Source of the DNA: Hydrogenophaga sp.
Lineage (GTDB): Bacteria > Pseudomonadota > Gammaproteobacteria > Burkholderiales > Burkholderiaceae_C
Reading direction: 5' to 3'
DNA: 64,000 nt
Assembly: GCA_016790705.1 (NCBI GenBank)
Contig: JAEUOT010000011.1
Coordinates: forward strand, 37,362-101,361
Shown: in pieces, positions 32,754 to 41,937 of the stretch
How positions within the stretch are numbered: position 1 is the stretch's first letter
Layout: every line of letters starts with the position of its first letter
Position numbers and translations under genes: made by a program
The notes under the pieces: generated by a model
Told to the model about the DNA's origin: nothing
The model's database searches: none
What the model saw: the letters and a program-made list of their open reading frames with translations, nothing else

Positions 32754-33530
32754 ATGAGTGCATTTCTGGAAGAGCGCGTCCTGAGCGTTCATCACTGGAC
32801 GGAACGTCTGTTCAGTTTCACGACCACGCGCGACACGGCCCTGCGCTTCTCCAACGGCCACTTCACCATGATCGGCTTGCGGGTCGACGGCAAGCCGCTG
32901 CTGCGTGCCTACTCGATTGCCAGCGCCAATTACGAGGAGCACCTGGAGTTCCTGAGCATCAAGGTGCCTGACGGTCCGTTGACCAGCCGCTTGCAGCACA
33001 TCCAGGTCGGCGACACGATCGTCGTCGGCAAGAAACCCACCGGCACGCTGCTGATCGACTATTTGCTGCCGGCCAAGCGCCTGTACCTCCTGGCCACCGG
33101 CACCGGTCTGGCGCCGTTCCTGTCCATCGTGCGCGACCCCGAGACCTATGAAAAATTCGAGCAGGTGGTTCTGATCCACGGTGTGCGCGAAGTCAAGGAA
33201 CTGGCCTACCGCGACATGCTGGAAACCCAGCTCAAGCAGCACGAATTCCTGGGCGAGATGGTGAGCCAGCAGTTCATCTACTACCCGACGGTGACCCGTG
33301 AGCCCTTCATTCACCAGGGTCGCATTCCCAACATCATCGAAAGCGGCCAACTCGCCAAGGACACCGGTCTGCCTGAGCTGAACCCGGCCGAAGACCGTGT
33401 CATGATCTGTGGCAGCCCCGAGATGCTGCGGGACCTCAAGGCACTGTGCGAGAAGCGTGGCTTTGCCGAAGGCAACACCACCCGTCCCGGCCAGTTCGTC
33501 ATCGAACGAGCCTTCGCCGACGCGACCTGA
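32754..33530 (+). CDS. fpr: Ferredoxin/flavodoxin--NADP reductase (Fpr type)
   Basis: This 258-residue protein has FAD-binding RAYSIASANYEEHLEF and NADP-binding LLATGTGLAPFLSIVRD followed by VMICGSPEMLRDL. It ends near FVIERAF, as in bacterial class I FNR. It oxidises NADPH and passes electrons to ferredoxin or flavodoxin, or the reverse. Together with the TrxR-like reductase at 22.5 kb this gives two unrelated FNRs within 10 kb. It is followed by dsbB after 75 bp. Confidence 0.93.
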   Translation: MSAFLEERVLSVHHWTERLFSFTTTRDTALRFSNGHFTMIGLRVDGKPLLRAYSIASANYEEHLEFLSIKVPDGPLTSRLQHIQVGDTIVVGKKPTGTLLIDYLLPAKRLYLLATGTGLAPFLSIVRDPETYEKFEQVVLIHGVREVKELAYRDMLETQLKQHEFLGEMVSQQFIYYPTVTREPFIHQGRIPNIIESGQLAKDTGLPELNPAEDRVMICGSPEMLRDLKALCEKRGFAEGNTTRPGQFVIERAFADAT

Positions 33531-33605
33531 GATCGCACAGGCCCGGAACTCCGAGGCGCTGTCCGGGTCCATCCGGCGCGCCTCGTTTCTTTTTCTGGAG
33601 ATCTC

Positions 33606-34121
33606 TTGAACCTGTCTGCCACCGTCCTTGATCTGCTGGATCGCCACCCTCGCCGACTCCTCGCGCTGGTGGCGGTCGGCTGCGTCGGCCTGCTGGCCTT
33701 CGGCCTCTACTTGCAGCATGCGGTCGGCCTTGAGCCCTGCCCGATGTGCATCGTGCAGCGCTACGCCTTGATCCTGGTGGCCCTTGTCGCGGGCATTGCT
33801 GCGGCACTTTCCGGGCGTTCTGGACGCAGCGCTGGCGTGGCGGTGATGGGCGTGATCGCTCTGGGTGGCGCGTTTGTCGCCGCCCGTCAGAGCTTCTTGC
33901 AGTGGTACCCACCCGAGGTACTCAGCTGCGGGCGGGACTTCTACGGGATGATCGAGTCGTTTCCGCTCAAGCGCGCGATCCCCATGATCTTCAAAGGCAG
34001 CGGAGACTGTTCGGCGGTCGACTGGACCTTCCTGAAGCTGTCCATCGCCAATTGGTCTTTCCTCTGCTTCTCAGCGATTGCGGTCGTGTCGCTGCTGCTT
34101 CTGTTGCGCAGGCAGAGATAA
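33606..34121 (+). CDS. dsbB: Disulfide bond formation protein DsbB
   Basis: This 171-residue inner-membrane protein has four helices, the quinone-side pair in EPCPMCIVQRY (Cys near 41/44) and the second periplasmic pair SCGRDF and GSGDCSAVDW. It reoxidises DsbA and hands electrons to ubiquinone. TTG at 33606 is taken as start because CTGGAGA stands 5-6 bp upstream and the first residues begin the helix lead as usual. Confidence 0.93.
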   Translation: MNLSATVLDLLDRHPRRLLALVAVGCVGLLAFGLYLQHAVGLEPCPMCIVQRYALILVALVAGIAAALSGRSGRSAGVAVMGVIALGGAFVAARQSFLQWYPPEVLSCGRDFYGMIESFPLKRAIPMIFKGSGDCSAVDWTFLKLSIANWSFLCFSAIAVVSLLLLLRRQR

Positions 34122-34125
34122 GGTA

Positions 34126-34146
34126 CGCCCCGCGAGCAGCGGGGCG
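34126..34146. terminator. Bidirectional hairpin between convergent genes
   Basis: A perfect 8-bp GC stem, CGCCCCGC and GCGGGGCG, with a 5-nt loop, fills the 32-bp gap between convergent dsbB and ppk2. No U run follows, so strength as an intrinsic terminator is uncertain. Confidence 0.55.
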
Positions 34147-34153
34147 CATGCCC

Positions 34154-35362
34154 TCACAGGATGGCGCTGCCAGGGCGTTCGCCCCGCTCGTAGACCACGT
34201 GTGCGCGACCCACAATCAGCGAGTCCAGTGAACCGATGTTCTTGGGGTCCTTGTTGGTGTAGGGCAGTTTCTGCAGCACGTAGCGCATGCCATTGAGCCG
34301 CGCGCGCTTCTTGCAGTCGCTCTTGATCACGGTCCAGGGCGCATCGGCGGTGTCGGTCTCGAAGAACATCGCTTCCTTGGCCTTGGTGTAGTCCTCCCAC
34401 TTGTCCAGCGAGGCCATGTCGATCGGGCTGAGCTTCCACTGTTTGAGCGGGTGGGCCTTGCGCTCCTTGAATCGGCGGCGCTGCTCCTCGCGGCTGACCG
34501 AGAACCAGAACTTGATCAGGTGGATGCCGCTGCGCACCAACTGGCGCTCGAACTGCGGCGCCTGGCGCATGAACTCCTGGTACTCGTCGTCGGTGCAGAA
34601 ACCCATGACTCGCTCGACGCCCGCGCGGTTGTACCAACTGCGGTCAAACAGCACGATTTCGCCGGCGGTTGGCAGGTGCTCGACATAGCGTTGGAAGTAC
34701 CACTGGCCGCGCTCGGTGTCGGTCGGTTTTTCCAGCGCCACCACGCGCGCACCGCGGGGGTTGAGGTGTTCCATGAAACGCTTGATGGTGCCGCCCTTGC
34801 CGGCGGCGTCGCGACCTTCGAACAGGATCACCACACGCTGTTTCGTTTCCTTGACCCAGGCCTGCAGTTTGAGCAGTTCAACCTGCAGCAGGTACTTCTG
34901 GGCCTCGTAGGTCTTGCGCGAGAGAAGGTTCTTGTAGGGGTAGGCACCGCTGCGCCAGTCGGTGGAGAGGACCTCATCGGGATTGGGCTCACCCTTGAGC
35001 TGACCCTTGGCGGCCTTGGCGGTGTCCTTGAGCAGCCGCCGGATCGCCTTGGCGTCGTCGGGTGATGCCCCTTCCAGGATGGCCCGCAGACCCTCGGCCT
35101 TGCGGGCCTTGCTGGTGGCTTTGTTGGCCAGGATGTCCTTGACGGCGGCGGACTTGGCTTCCTGGCGGGCACTGACGGCGGTGCTGGTGGCCACCTTGGC
35201 GATGCGCGAGGGTTGTGTGGACCCTGTCACATCGCCGAGGCTGACACGCCGCACCGCCGCTTTTGCGGTCGTGCCGGCAGGCGTTTTGCGCGCCGTCCGG
35301 GCCGGCGTTTTTCGGCCAATTTCGACAGCGGTTGCAGAGGAACTGGTGGAGCGTTCGGTCAT
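34154..35362 (-). CDS. ppk2: Polyphosphate kinase 2
   Basis: This 402-residue protein has a PPK2 core from about 150: Walker A FEGRDAAGKGGTIKRF (near 181-195), lid segment PRGARVVALEKPTDTERGQWYFQRY, and Walker B EIVLFDRSWYNRAGVERVMG. It transfers phosphate between polyphosphate and nucleotides. The first 80 residues are Ala/Lys/Thr/Ser-rich with TPARTARKTPA-like repeats resembling bacterial H1/PhaF-type tails. That is longer than usual and could bind DNA or PHB/polyP granules (inference). Confidence 0.92.
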   Translation of the reverse strand: MTERSTSSSATAVEIGRKTPARTARKTPAGTTAKAAVRRVSLGDVTGSTQPSRIAKVATSTAVSARQEAKSAAVKDILANKATSKARKAEGLRAILEGASPDDAKAIRRLLKDTAKAAKGQLKGEPNPDEVLSTDWRSGAYPYKNLLSRKTYEAQKYLLQVELLKLQAWVKETKQRVVILFEGRDAAGKGGTIKRFMEHLNPRGARVVALEKPTDTERGQWYFQRYVEHLPTAGEIVLFDRSWYNRAGVERVMGFCTDDEYQEFMRQAPQFERQLVRSGIHLIKFWFSVSREEQRRRFKERKAHPLKQWKLSPIDMASLDKWEDYTKAKEAMFFETDTADAPWTVIKSDCKKRARLNGMRYVLQKLPYTNKDPKNIGSLDSLIVGRAHVVYERGERPGSAIL

Positions 35363-35446
35363 GTTCGGTTCACGGTCTGGTCACAAAATTCCAGTATGAA
35401 CCGATGAAGAAAGGCGTGCTTGATTTTCGTCAAGCCGACACGGGCG

Positions 35447-36787
35447 TCAGCTCAGCTTCTTGACCAGCACCTGGCTGCGTCGATCCCAGTTGTACTTGCG
35501 TTTGCGCGCCTCCGGCAGCCAGTCGGGGCTGACCTGCGCGAAGCCGCGCTTGATGAACCAGTGCATCGTGCGGGTGGTGAGCACAAAGATGCTCTGCAGG
35601 CCTTGTGCGCGGGCGCGTGACTCGATGCGCTTGAGCAGGCGTTCGCCGTCACCCTGGCTCTGGCTCTGCGGCGACACCGTGACCGCGGCCATCTCGCCGG
35701 TCCGCTCCTCGGGATAGGGGTAGAGCGCGGCGCAGCCGAAGATCACGCCATCGTGTTCGATGATCGTGTAGTTCCCGGCGTCCCGTTCGATTTCGGTACG
35801 GTCGCGCTTGACCAGCGTGCCGTCTTTTTCAAACGGCTCGATCAGCGCCAGGATGCCACCGACATCGTCGACCGTTGCCTCCCGTAGGCTTTCGAGCTTC
35901 TCGTCCACGATCATGGTGCCGATGCCATCGTGCACATAGATCTCCAGCAGCAGCGCGCCGTCAAGGGAGAACGGGATGATGTGGCTGCGCTCGACGCCAC
36001 CTTCGCATGCGCGGATGCAGTGCTGCAGGTAGAAAGCCGGGTCAACGGGCTGGGAGGGCGGTGGCAGATTGGCCACCAGGCGCTTGGCATCGGCCAACGG
36101 CAGTTCGGTGTCGATCTCGCTCTGGGGGTCGTTGACGTCCGAATGGATGCCCGGCACCTCTGTCATGAAGATCAGCTTGTCGGTCTGCAGCGCGACCGCC
36201 ACCGAGGTGGCGACATCTTCCATGCTGAGGTTGAAGGCTTCTCCCGTGGGCGAAAAGCCAAAGGGCGAGATCAGCACCAGCGTGCCCATGTCCAGCGTGC
36301 GCTGGATGCCTTCGGTATCGACCTTGCGCACCAGACCCGAGTGCTGGAAATCGACGCCGTCGATCAGGCCCACGGGCCGCGCGGTGATGAAGTTGCCCGA
36401 AATCACCCGTACCCGTGCACCGGCCATGGGCGTGTTGGGCAAGCCCTGGCTGAACGCGGCTTCGATTTCGTAGCGCAACTGGCCGGCGGCTTCCTGTGCG
36501 CAGTCCAGCGCCACCGAATCGGTGATGCGCATGCCGTGCGAGTACTTTGCCTCATGGCCCTTGAGGCGCAGTTGTTCGTTGACCTGGGGCCGGAAGCCGT
36601 GCACCAGCACGATCTTCACACCCATGGCCTGGATCATCGCGATGTCCTGGGCGATCGAGGCCAGCTTGCCCGCCGCAATGGCTTCACCCGTCAGGCCGAT
36701 CACGAAGGTCTGGTTCCGGAACTTGTGGATGTACGGTGCCACCGAACGGAACCAGGGCACGAAGGTGAAATTGAAGACGGTGGACAT
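35447..36787 (-). CDS. argA: N-acetylglutamate synthase ArgA
   Basis: This 446-residue protein has an N-terminal amino-acid-kinase-like regulatory domain (VIGLTGEAIAAGKLASIAQDIAMI, KIVLVHGFRPQV) and a C-terminal GNAT acetyltransferase domain (EMAAVTVSPQSQSQGDGERLLKRIESRA). The length fits classic ArgA. It makes N-acetylglutamate from acetyl-CoA and glutamate, the first step of arginine synthesis, and is normally inhibited by arginine. It is divergent from hrpA with 74 bp between. Start ATG 36787 is chosen because the longer frame has no ribosome site. Confidence 0.94.
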   Translation of the reverse strand: MSTVFNFTFVPWFRSVAPYIHKFRNQTFVIGLTGEAIAAGKLASIAQDIAMIQAMGVKIVLVHGFRPQVNEQLRLKGHEAKYSHGMRITDSVALDCAQEAAGQLRYEIEAAFSQGLPNTPMAGARVRVISGNFITARPVGLIDGVDFQHSGLVRKVDTEGIQRTLDMGTLVLISPFGFSPTGEAFNLSMEDVATSVAVALQTDKLIFMTEVPGIHSDVNDPQSEIDTELPLADAKRLVANLPPPSQPVDPAFYLQHCIRACEGGVERSHIIPFSLDGALLLEIYVHDGIGTMIVDEKLESLREATVDDVGGILALIEPFEKDGTLVKRDRTEIERDAGNYTIIEHDGVIFGCAALYPYPEERTGEMAAVTVSPQSQSQGDGERLLKRIESRARAQGLQSIFVLTTRTMHWFIKRGFAQVSPDWLPEARKRKYNWDRRSQVLVKKLS

Positions 36788-36861
36788 GGCGGGCGGGTAG
36801 GGCAGACGGGCAGGGCGCGCGGGATAATCCCCGGTTGCCTGATTTTGACTGAAGTTCACCC

Positions 36862-39800
36862 TTGTCCTCCGCGCCCCTGCACATCGAGTTCCCCGAGTCC
36901 CTGCCCGTCTCCGCCCGGCGGCAGGAGATCGAGCAGGCCATCCGTGACCACCAGGTGGTGATCGTCTGCGGCGAGACCGGATCGGGCAAGACGACGCAGT
37001 TGCCGAAGATTGCGCTGGCCATGGGACGGGGGAGGCTCAACGCCAAGCCGGGACAGCGCGGCCAGTTGATCGGACACACGCAGCCGCGGCGGATCGCCGC
37101 GTCGAGCGTCGCCAAGCGCATTGCCGAGGAATTGAAGACGCCTCTGGGCGAGGTGGTGGGCTACAAGGTCCGCTTCCAGGACAGGCTCTCGAAAGACGCC
37201 TCGGTCAAGCTGATGACCGACGGCATCTTGCTGGCCGAAACGCAGACCGACCCGGACCTGCGGGCCTACGACACCATCATCATCGACGAGGCGCACGAGC
37301 GATCGCTCAACATCGACTTCCTCTTGGGCTACCTGCGCCAGTTGCTGCCGCGCCGGCCGGACCTGAAGATCATCGTCACCTCGGCCACCATCGACGCCGA
37401 CCGGTTCGCCGATTACTTTGCGTCGTCCAAAGGCAAGGCGCCGGTGCTGATGGTTTCGGGCCGGACCTTCCCGGTGGAGGTGCGCTACCGCCCGTTCGAG
37501 GAAAGCCGGGAATACGACCTGAACAATGCCATCGCCGATGGGGTGGACGAGCTGTGGCGCGGGGGCGCCGGGCAGGGCGGCGATATCCTGGTGTTCCTGC
37601 CGGGCGAGCGCGAGATCCGCGAGGCCGCCGACCACCTGCGAAAGCACCTCTCGCATCAGCCCGCGCTGCGCAACGCCGAGGTGCTGCCGCTGTTCGCGCG
37701 CCTCTCACAGGCCGAGCAGGACCGCATCTTCCAGCCACACGGCCAGCGCCGCATCGTGCTCTCGACCAACGTGGCGGAGACCTCGCTGACGGTGCCCGGC
37801 ATCCGTTTTGTCATCGATGCCGGCACGGCGCGCGTGAAGCGCTACAGCTTCCGCCAGAAGGTGGAGCAACTGCTGGTCGAGCCGATCAGCCAGGCGGCGG
37901 CCAACCAGCGCGCCGGCCGCTGCGGCCGCGTGGCCGACGGCATCTGCATCCGTCTCTATGACGAAGCGGACTTCAACAGCCGTTCGCGTTTCACCGACCC
38001 CGAGATCCTGCGCAGCTCGCTGGCGGGCGTGATCCTGCGCATGAAGGCGCTGCACCTTGGCGCGGTCGAAGACTTCGCGTTCCTGGAAGCGCCGCAGCGC
38101 CGCGCCATCACCGATGGCTACCAGTTGTTGTCCGAACTGGGTGCGGTCGACGAGGCCAACGAACTGACACGCATCGGCCAGACGCTCAGTCGCCTGCCGC
38201 TGGACCCGCGCGTGGGCCGCATCCTGCTGGAGGCGCAGCAGCGCGGCGCGCTGGACGAAGTGCTGGTGATCGCGTCCGCCCTGAGCCTGCAGGACGTGCG
38301 CGACCGGCCGCTGGAGAAACAGACCCAGGCCGACCAGGCGCACAAGAAGTTCGACGACGAAAAGAGCGAGTTCTCCGGCACGCTCAAGCTCTGGAAGTGG
38401 CTGGAAGACAGCAAGGGCGGCCACGGCAAAGACCACAAGCTCAGCCACCGCCAGTACGAGAACCTGCTGCGGGAGAACTACATCAACGTGCGCCGCGTGC
38501 GCGAGTGGCGCGACATCCATTCGCAACTGCACACGGTGGTGGCCGAGCACAAATGGACCATCAACACCGCGCCCGCCAGCTACGAGCAACTGCACCTGTC
38601 CATGCTCGCCGGCCTGCTGGGCAACATCGGCTGCAAGAACGACACCGAAGACTGGTACCTGGGTGCGCGCGGCATCAAGTTCCACCGCCACCCGGGCGCG
38701 AACCTGAGCAAGAAGCCGGGCCGGTGGATCGTCTGCGCCGAGCTGGTGGAAACCGCGCGCCTGTTCGGCCGCAGCATCGCCAACATCGAGCCGCAGTGGC
38801 TGGAACAGGTCGGCGGCCATCTGCTCAAGAAGCAGGTGCTGGACCCGCATTGGGAGAAGAAGGCGGGTCGCGTCAGCGCCTACGAGCGCGCCACGCTGTA
38901 CGGCCTGGTGATCTACCAGCAGCGGCGCGTGGACTACAGCAAGGTGGACCCGGCCGGCGCGCGCGAGATCTTCATCCGCGGAGCCCTGGTGGGCCACCTG
39001 CACGACGACACCTGGGACAGCAAGCTGAGTTTTCTGGCCGCCAACCGCCGCACCGTGCGCGAGGTGCAGGAGCTGGAGCACAAGGCCCGCCGGCAGGACG
39101 TACTTGTCGACGACGAGCTGATCTACGCCTTCTACGACCAGCAACTGCCGGCCGACGTGTGCAACGGCGCGGCCTTCGAGCGCTGGTACCGGGATGCCAG
39201 TCGAGACAACAACAAGCTGCTGTTCCTCACGCGCGAAGAGCTGATGCGGCACGAGGCCGCGGGCATCACGACGCAGGCTTATCCGAAGACCATCCGCCTG
39301 GGTGGCGTGGACTGCGCCGCTGCCTACCTGCACGAACCCGGCGACGCACGCGACGGTGTGAGCGTGACCGTGCCGATCTTCGCGCTCAATCAGGTCAGCG
39401 AAGACCGCTGCGACTGGCTGGTGCCCGGCATGCTCAAGGACAAGGTGCAGGCCCTGCTCAAGACCCTGCACCAGCGGCCGCGCTCGCGTCTGGTCCCTCT
39501 GCCGGCCACGGCCGAGAAGATGACCGAGGCGCTGTGCCAGGCCGAGGTGTTCGGCGTTGGCAGCCTGATGGACGCGCTGCTCAAGCGGGTGCGCGAGGCG
39601 ACGCAACTGCCGGTGCAGCGCAACGACATCAAGGTCGACATGCTGCCAGCGCACCACTTCATGCACCTGCGCGTGGTGGACGAACACGGGCGCCAGCTCG
39701 GCCAAGGCCGAAACCTGGGCGCGCTGAAAGCCGAGTTGGGCAGCCAGGCGCGCGGTGCCTTCCAGGCACTGGCCTCGCTCAAGCTCAAGGACATTGCGAC

Positions 39801-40788
39801 GCCTGCTGCAGCGCCCGTGGCGCCGACACCAGCGGCCGATGGCGCCCGCCGGGTGCCCGCACCCGACAAAGCCAAGACGCCGGCCGCTCCAGCCGCGAAG
39901 ACGTCGAACGCCGAACAGCGCCACACCAACTGGGACTTCGGCGAGTTGCCCGAGCTGATGGAAATCCGCAAGGGCGGCCAGACGCTGATCGGCTTCCCGG
40001 CGCTGATCGACGACGGCGACGCCGTGCGCATCGAGGTGTTCGACGAGCCCGAGGTCGCGCTAGCCCGCCACCGCGCCGGCCTGCGCCGGCTGTTCGCGCT
40101 GCAGATCAAGGACGCCCTGAAGTACCTGGAAAAGAACCTGCCCGGGTTGCAGGCCATGGGCGTGGCCTACATGAACGTCGGCAAGACCGACAGCGGCGGT
40201 GGTGGTGGCACGCTGGACGAACTGAAGAACCAGATTCTCGACCTGTCGCTGGACCGCGCCTTCCTGGTCGAACCGCTGCCGACCGATGCTGCGGCGTTCA
40301 AGGCGCGGGTGGACGAAGGGCGAGGGCGCCTGACCCTGATCGCCAACGAGATCGCGCGCCAGGCCGGCGTGATCCTGACCGAATACGCGGCCGCGGCCCG
40401 CAAGCTCAAGGACAGCAAGCCGCCGGCCGACGTGGCGACCGATGTGCAGCAGCAGTTGCAGCGCCTGGTGCCCAAGAGTTTCCTGAGTTCAACGCCATAT
40501 GCGCAGTTGCAGCATTTCCCGCGGTACCTCAAGGCGGTGCAGCTTCGACTGGACAAGCTGCGCGGCGATCCTGCGCGCGATGCCGCGAAGTTCGCGGAAC
40601 TCAAGCCTCAGGACCAGCGCTTCTGGCGTCTGGTGGCCGAGCGCAAGGGCGTGCAGGACGCACGACTGCAGGAAGTGCGCTGGCTGCTGGAAGAACTGCG
40701 CGTGAGCTTCTTCGCTCAGGAGCTGCGCACGCCGCAGCCGGTCAGCGTGAAGCGGATCGACAAGGCCTGGGCGCAGCTCAACACGTGA
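36862..40788 (+). CDS. hrpA: ATP-dependent RNA helicase HrpA
   Basis: This 1308-residue DEAH helicase has Walker A GETGSGKTTQLPK (near 37), DEAHERS (142), SATID and QRAGRCGRV in the helicase core. HA2/OB-fold parts and the long HrpA C-terminal DUF3418 region follow. An Ala/Pro-rich insert (about 977-1015) separates two parts of the tail. It acts on mRNA and stalled ribosomes. TTG 36862 is the only start near the conserved N-terminus. It is the last clear chromosomal gene before the conjugative element. Confidence 0.94.
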   Translation: MSSAPLHIEFPESLPVSARRQEIEQAIRDHQVVIVCGETGSGKTTQLPKIALAMGRGRLNAKPGQRGQLIGHTQPRRIAASSVAKRIAEELKTPLGEVVGYKVRFQDRLSKDASVKLMTDGILLAETQTDPDLRAYDTIIIDEAHERSLNIDFLLGYLRQLLPRRPDLKIIVTSATIDADRFADYFASSKGKAPVLMVSGRTFPVEVRYRPFEESREYDLNNAIADGVDELWRGGAGQGGDILVFLPGEREIREAADHLRKHLSHQPALRNAEVLPLFARLSQAEQDRIFQPHGQRRIVLSTNVAETSLTVPGIRFVIDAGTARVKRYSFRQKVEQLLVEPISQAAANQRAGRCGRVADGICIRLYDEADFNSRSRFTDPEILRSSLAGVILRMKALHLGAVEDFAFLEAPQRRAITDGYQLLSELGAVDEANELTRIGQTLSRLPLDPRVGRILLEAQQRGALDEVLVIASALSLQDVRDRPLEKQTQADQAHKKFDDEKSEFSGTLKLWKWLEDSKGGHGKDHKLSHRQYENLLRENYINVRRVREWRDIHSQLHTVVAEHKWTINTAPASYEQLHLSMLAGLLGNIGCKNDTEDWYLGARGIKFHRHPGANLSKKPGRWIVCAELVETARLFGRSIANIEPQWLEQVGGHLLKKQVLDPHWEKKAGRVSAYERATLYGLVIYQQRRVDYSKVDPAGAREIFIRGALVGHLHDDTWDSKLSFLAANRRTVREVQELEHKARRQDVLVDDELIYAFYDQQLPADVCNGAAFERWYRDASRDNNKLLFLTREELMRHEAAGITTQAYPKTIRLGGVDCAAAYLHEPGDARDGVSVTVPIFALNQVSEDRCDWLVPGMLKDKVQALLKTLHQRPRSRLVPLPATAEKMTEALCQAEVFGVGSLMDALLKRVREATQLPVQRNDIKVDMLPAHHFMHLRVVDEHGRQLGQGRNLGALKAELGSQARGAFQALASLKLKDIATPAAAPVAPTPAADGARRVPAPDKAKTPAAPAAKTSNAEQRHTNWDFGELPELMEIRKGGQTLIGFPALIDDGDAVRIEVFDEPEVALARHRAGLRRLFALQIKDALKYLEKNLPGLQAMGVAYMNVGKTDSGGGGGTLDELKNQILDLSLDRAFLVEPLPTDAAAFKARVDEGRGRLTLIANEIARQAGVILTEYAAAARKLKDSKPPADVATDVQQQLQRLVPKSFLSSTPYAQLQHFPRYLKAVQLRLDKLRGDPARDAAKFAELKPQDQRFWRLVAERKGVQDARLQEVRWLLEELRVSFFAQELRTPQPVSVKRIDKAWAQLNT

Positions 40789-40891
40789 TCCGGTGTTCCT
40801 ATGGCTGCACTCGCTCGCTCAGATCATTGATATTCCACGATGTATATTGCCGCCAATAAATGGCGTCAGTTAGAGCAACTATAGGTTCAAA

Positions 40892-40971
40892 TGACCGAAT
40901 TAGTCGGGCATTTGACCGAATTTCGCAGGCAGGCACGTTGGTTTTCTCTGAACCGGTTCAACCCAGTTCAG
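40892..40971 (+). promoter_or_regulatory. Candidate ParA/ParB operator or centromere sites
   Basis: Upstream of parA are two direct copies of TGACCGAATT (40892-40901 and 40913-40922), 21 bp apart, so on the same DNA face. A perfect palindrome TGAACCGGTTCA (40949-40960) overlaps a wider pair CTGAAC/GTTCAG (40948-40953 and 40966-40971) ending 10 bp before the ATG. Such dyads next to parAB usually serve autoregulation or ParB loading. Confidence 0.5.
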
Positions 40972-40981
40972 CGAGGATCAA

Positions 40982-41935
40982 ATGCTCACTCTCTCAGTAG
41001 TCGCCACAAAGGGCGGCGTCGGCAAAACCACTCTCTGTGCCAACATTGGTGGCTTTCTGGCAGACATGGGATACCGTGTCCTGCTCATTGACGCGGACAT
41101 CCAGCCCGCACTGACCCGACATTTCCAGCTCTCCCACGTCGCAGAACATGGCCTGACGACCATGATTCAGAGGGGCGTCCTGGCCGACGACTGCATCAGT
41201 CATGTGTGCCTCCCTCCCGACAACTTCCGTGGGGACACCTCGGTACTGAACGTTCGCGGAGGTTTCCTGCACCTGGTGCGCTCCGACACCCAGCGGTTTG
41301 ACGAAGAGCGCGGGGTGTTTACCTATGACAGCGCGCTGCAGGATTGGCTTTCGAGCCGCTTGGACAAGCTGGTTCGCATCCGCCTGGCCATCAAAAACGA
41401 GGCCGTCTCCTCCAAATACGATGTGGTGATCATCGACACCCAAGGTGCCGTGGGTCACCTGCAGGATGCGGCAGTCAACGCTGCCGACATGCTGCTCATT
41501 CCGGCCAAGCCGGACATCGTCTCCGCACGGGAGTTCATCAGCGGGTCGCAGCTTTTGATTGACCGCCACGAATCGGCCGGCAACATGGGCTACACGATCC
41601 CGCCGATGCGGGCCGTGATCAACCACTACCAGAACACGGTCGATTCAAAGACCATCACGCAGCACATCCGCGATCAGTTCATCCAGCTCAGCGGCAAGGT
41701 CACGGTGATGGACGCGATGATTCCAGCCATTGCGGCCTTCCCCAAGGCAGCAACTGCCCAAGTGCCCGTTCACTGGATCGATCCGGGCAAGTCGAGCGAC
41801 ATCATGCATCGATTGATGTGGGAGCTGATCGCTTCGCTGGAAGGCAAGTTCACTCCCAATCACAAGGGCGAGCTGCAGGCCCCCACCGAGCACAGCGCGC
41901 TCGACCCCGACACCGATCTGATCCAGGGAGCCTGA
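40982..41935 (+). CDS. parA: ParA-family partition ATPase
   Basis: This 317-residue protein has the deviant Walker A KGGVGKTTLC (near 10-18), a Walker A' DADIQPALTR and Walker B VVIIDTQGA. It partitions the excised circular element or stabilises it by ATP-dependent DNA binding together with ParB. GAGGA precedes the ATG. It overlaps nothing and is followed 2 bp later by parB. The C-terminus (about 290-317) is longer than core ParA. Confidence 0.92.
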   Translation: MLTLSVVATKGGVGKTTLCANIGGFLADMGYRVLLIDADIQPALTRHFQLSHVAEHGLTTMIQRGVLADDCISHVCLPPDNFRGDTSVLNVRGGFLHLVRSDTQRFDEERGVFTYDSALQDWLSSRLDKLVRIRLAIKNEAVSSKYDVVIIDTQGAVGHLQDAAVNAADMLLIPAKPDIVSAREFISGSQLLIDRHESAGNMGYTIPPMRAVINHYQNTVDSKTITQHIRDQFIQLSGKVTVMDAMIPAIAAFPKAATAQVPVHWIDPGKSSDIMHRLMWELIASLEGKFTPNHKGELQAPTEHSALDPDTDLIQGA

Positions 41936-41937
41936 GC

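Noticed and set aside
38397-40859. 820-codon + frame inside hrpA
   Set aside because: It is out of frame with the helicase and of Arg/Gly/Ala-rich shadow type; hrpA is continuous over the same DNA.
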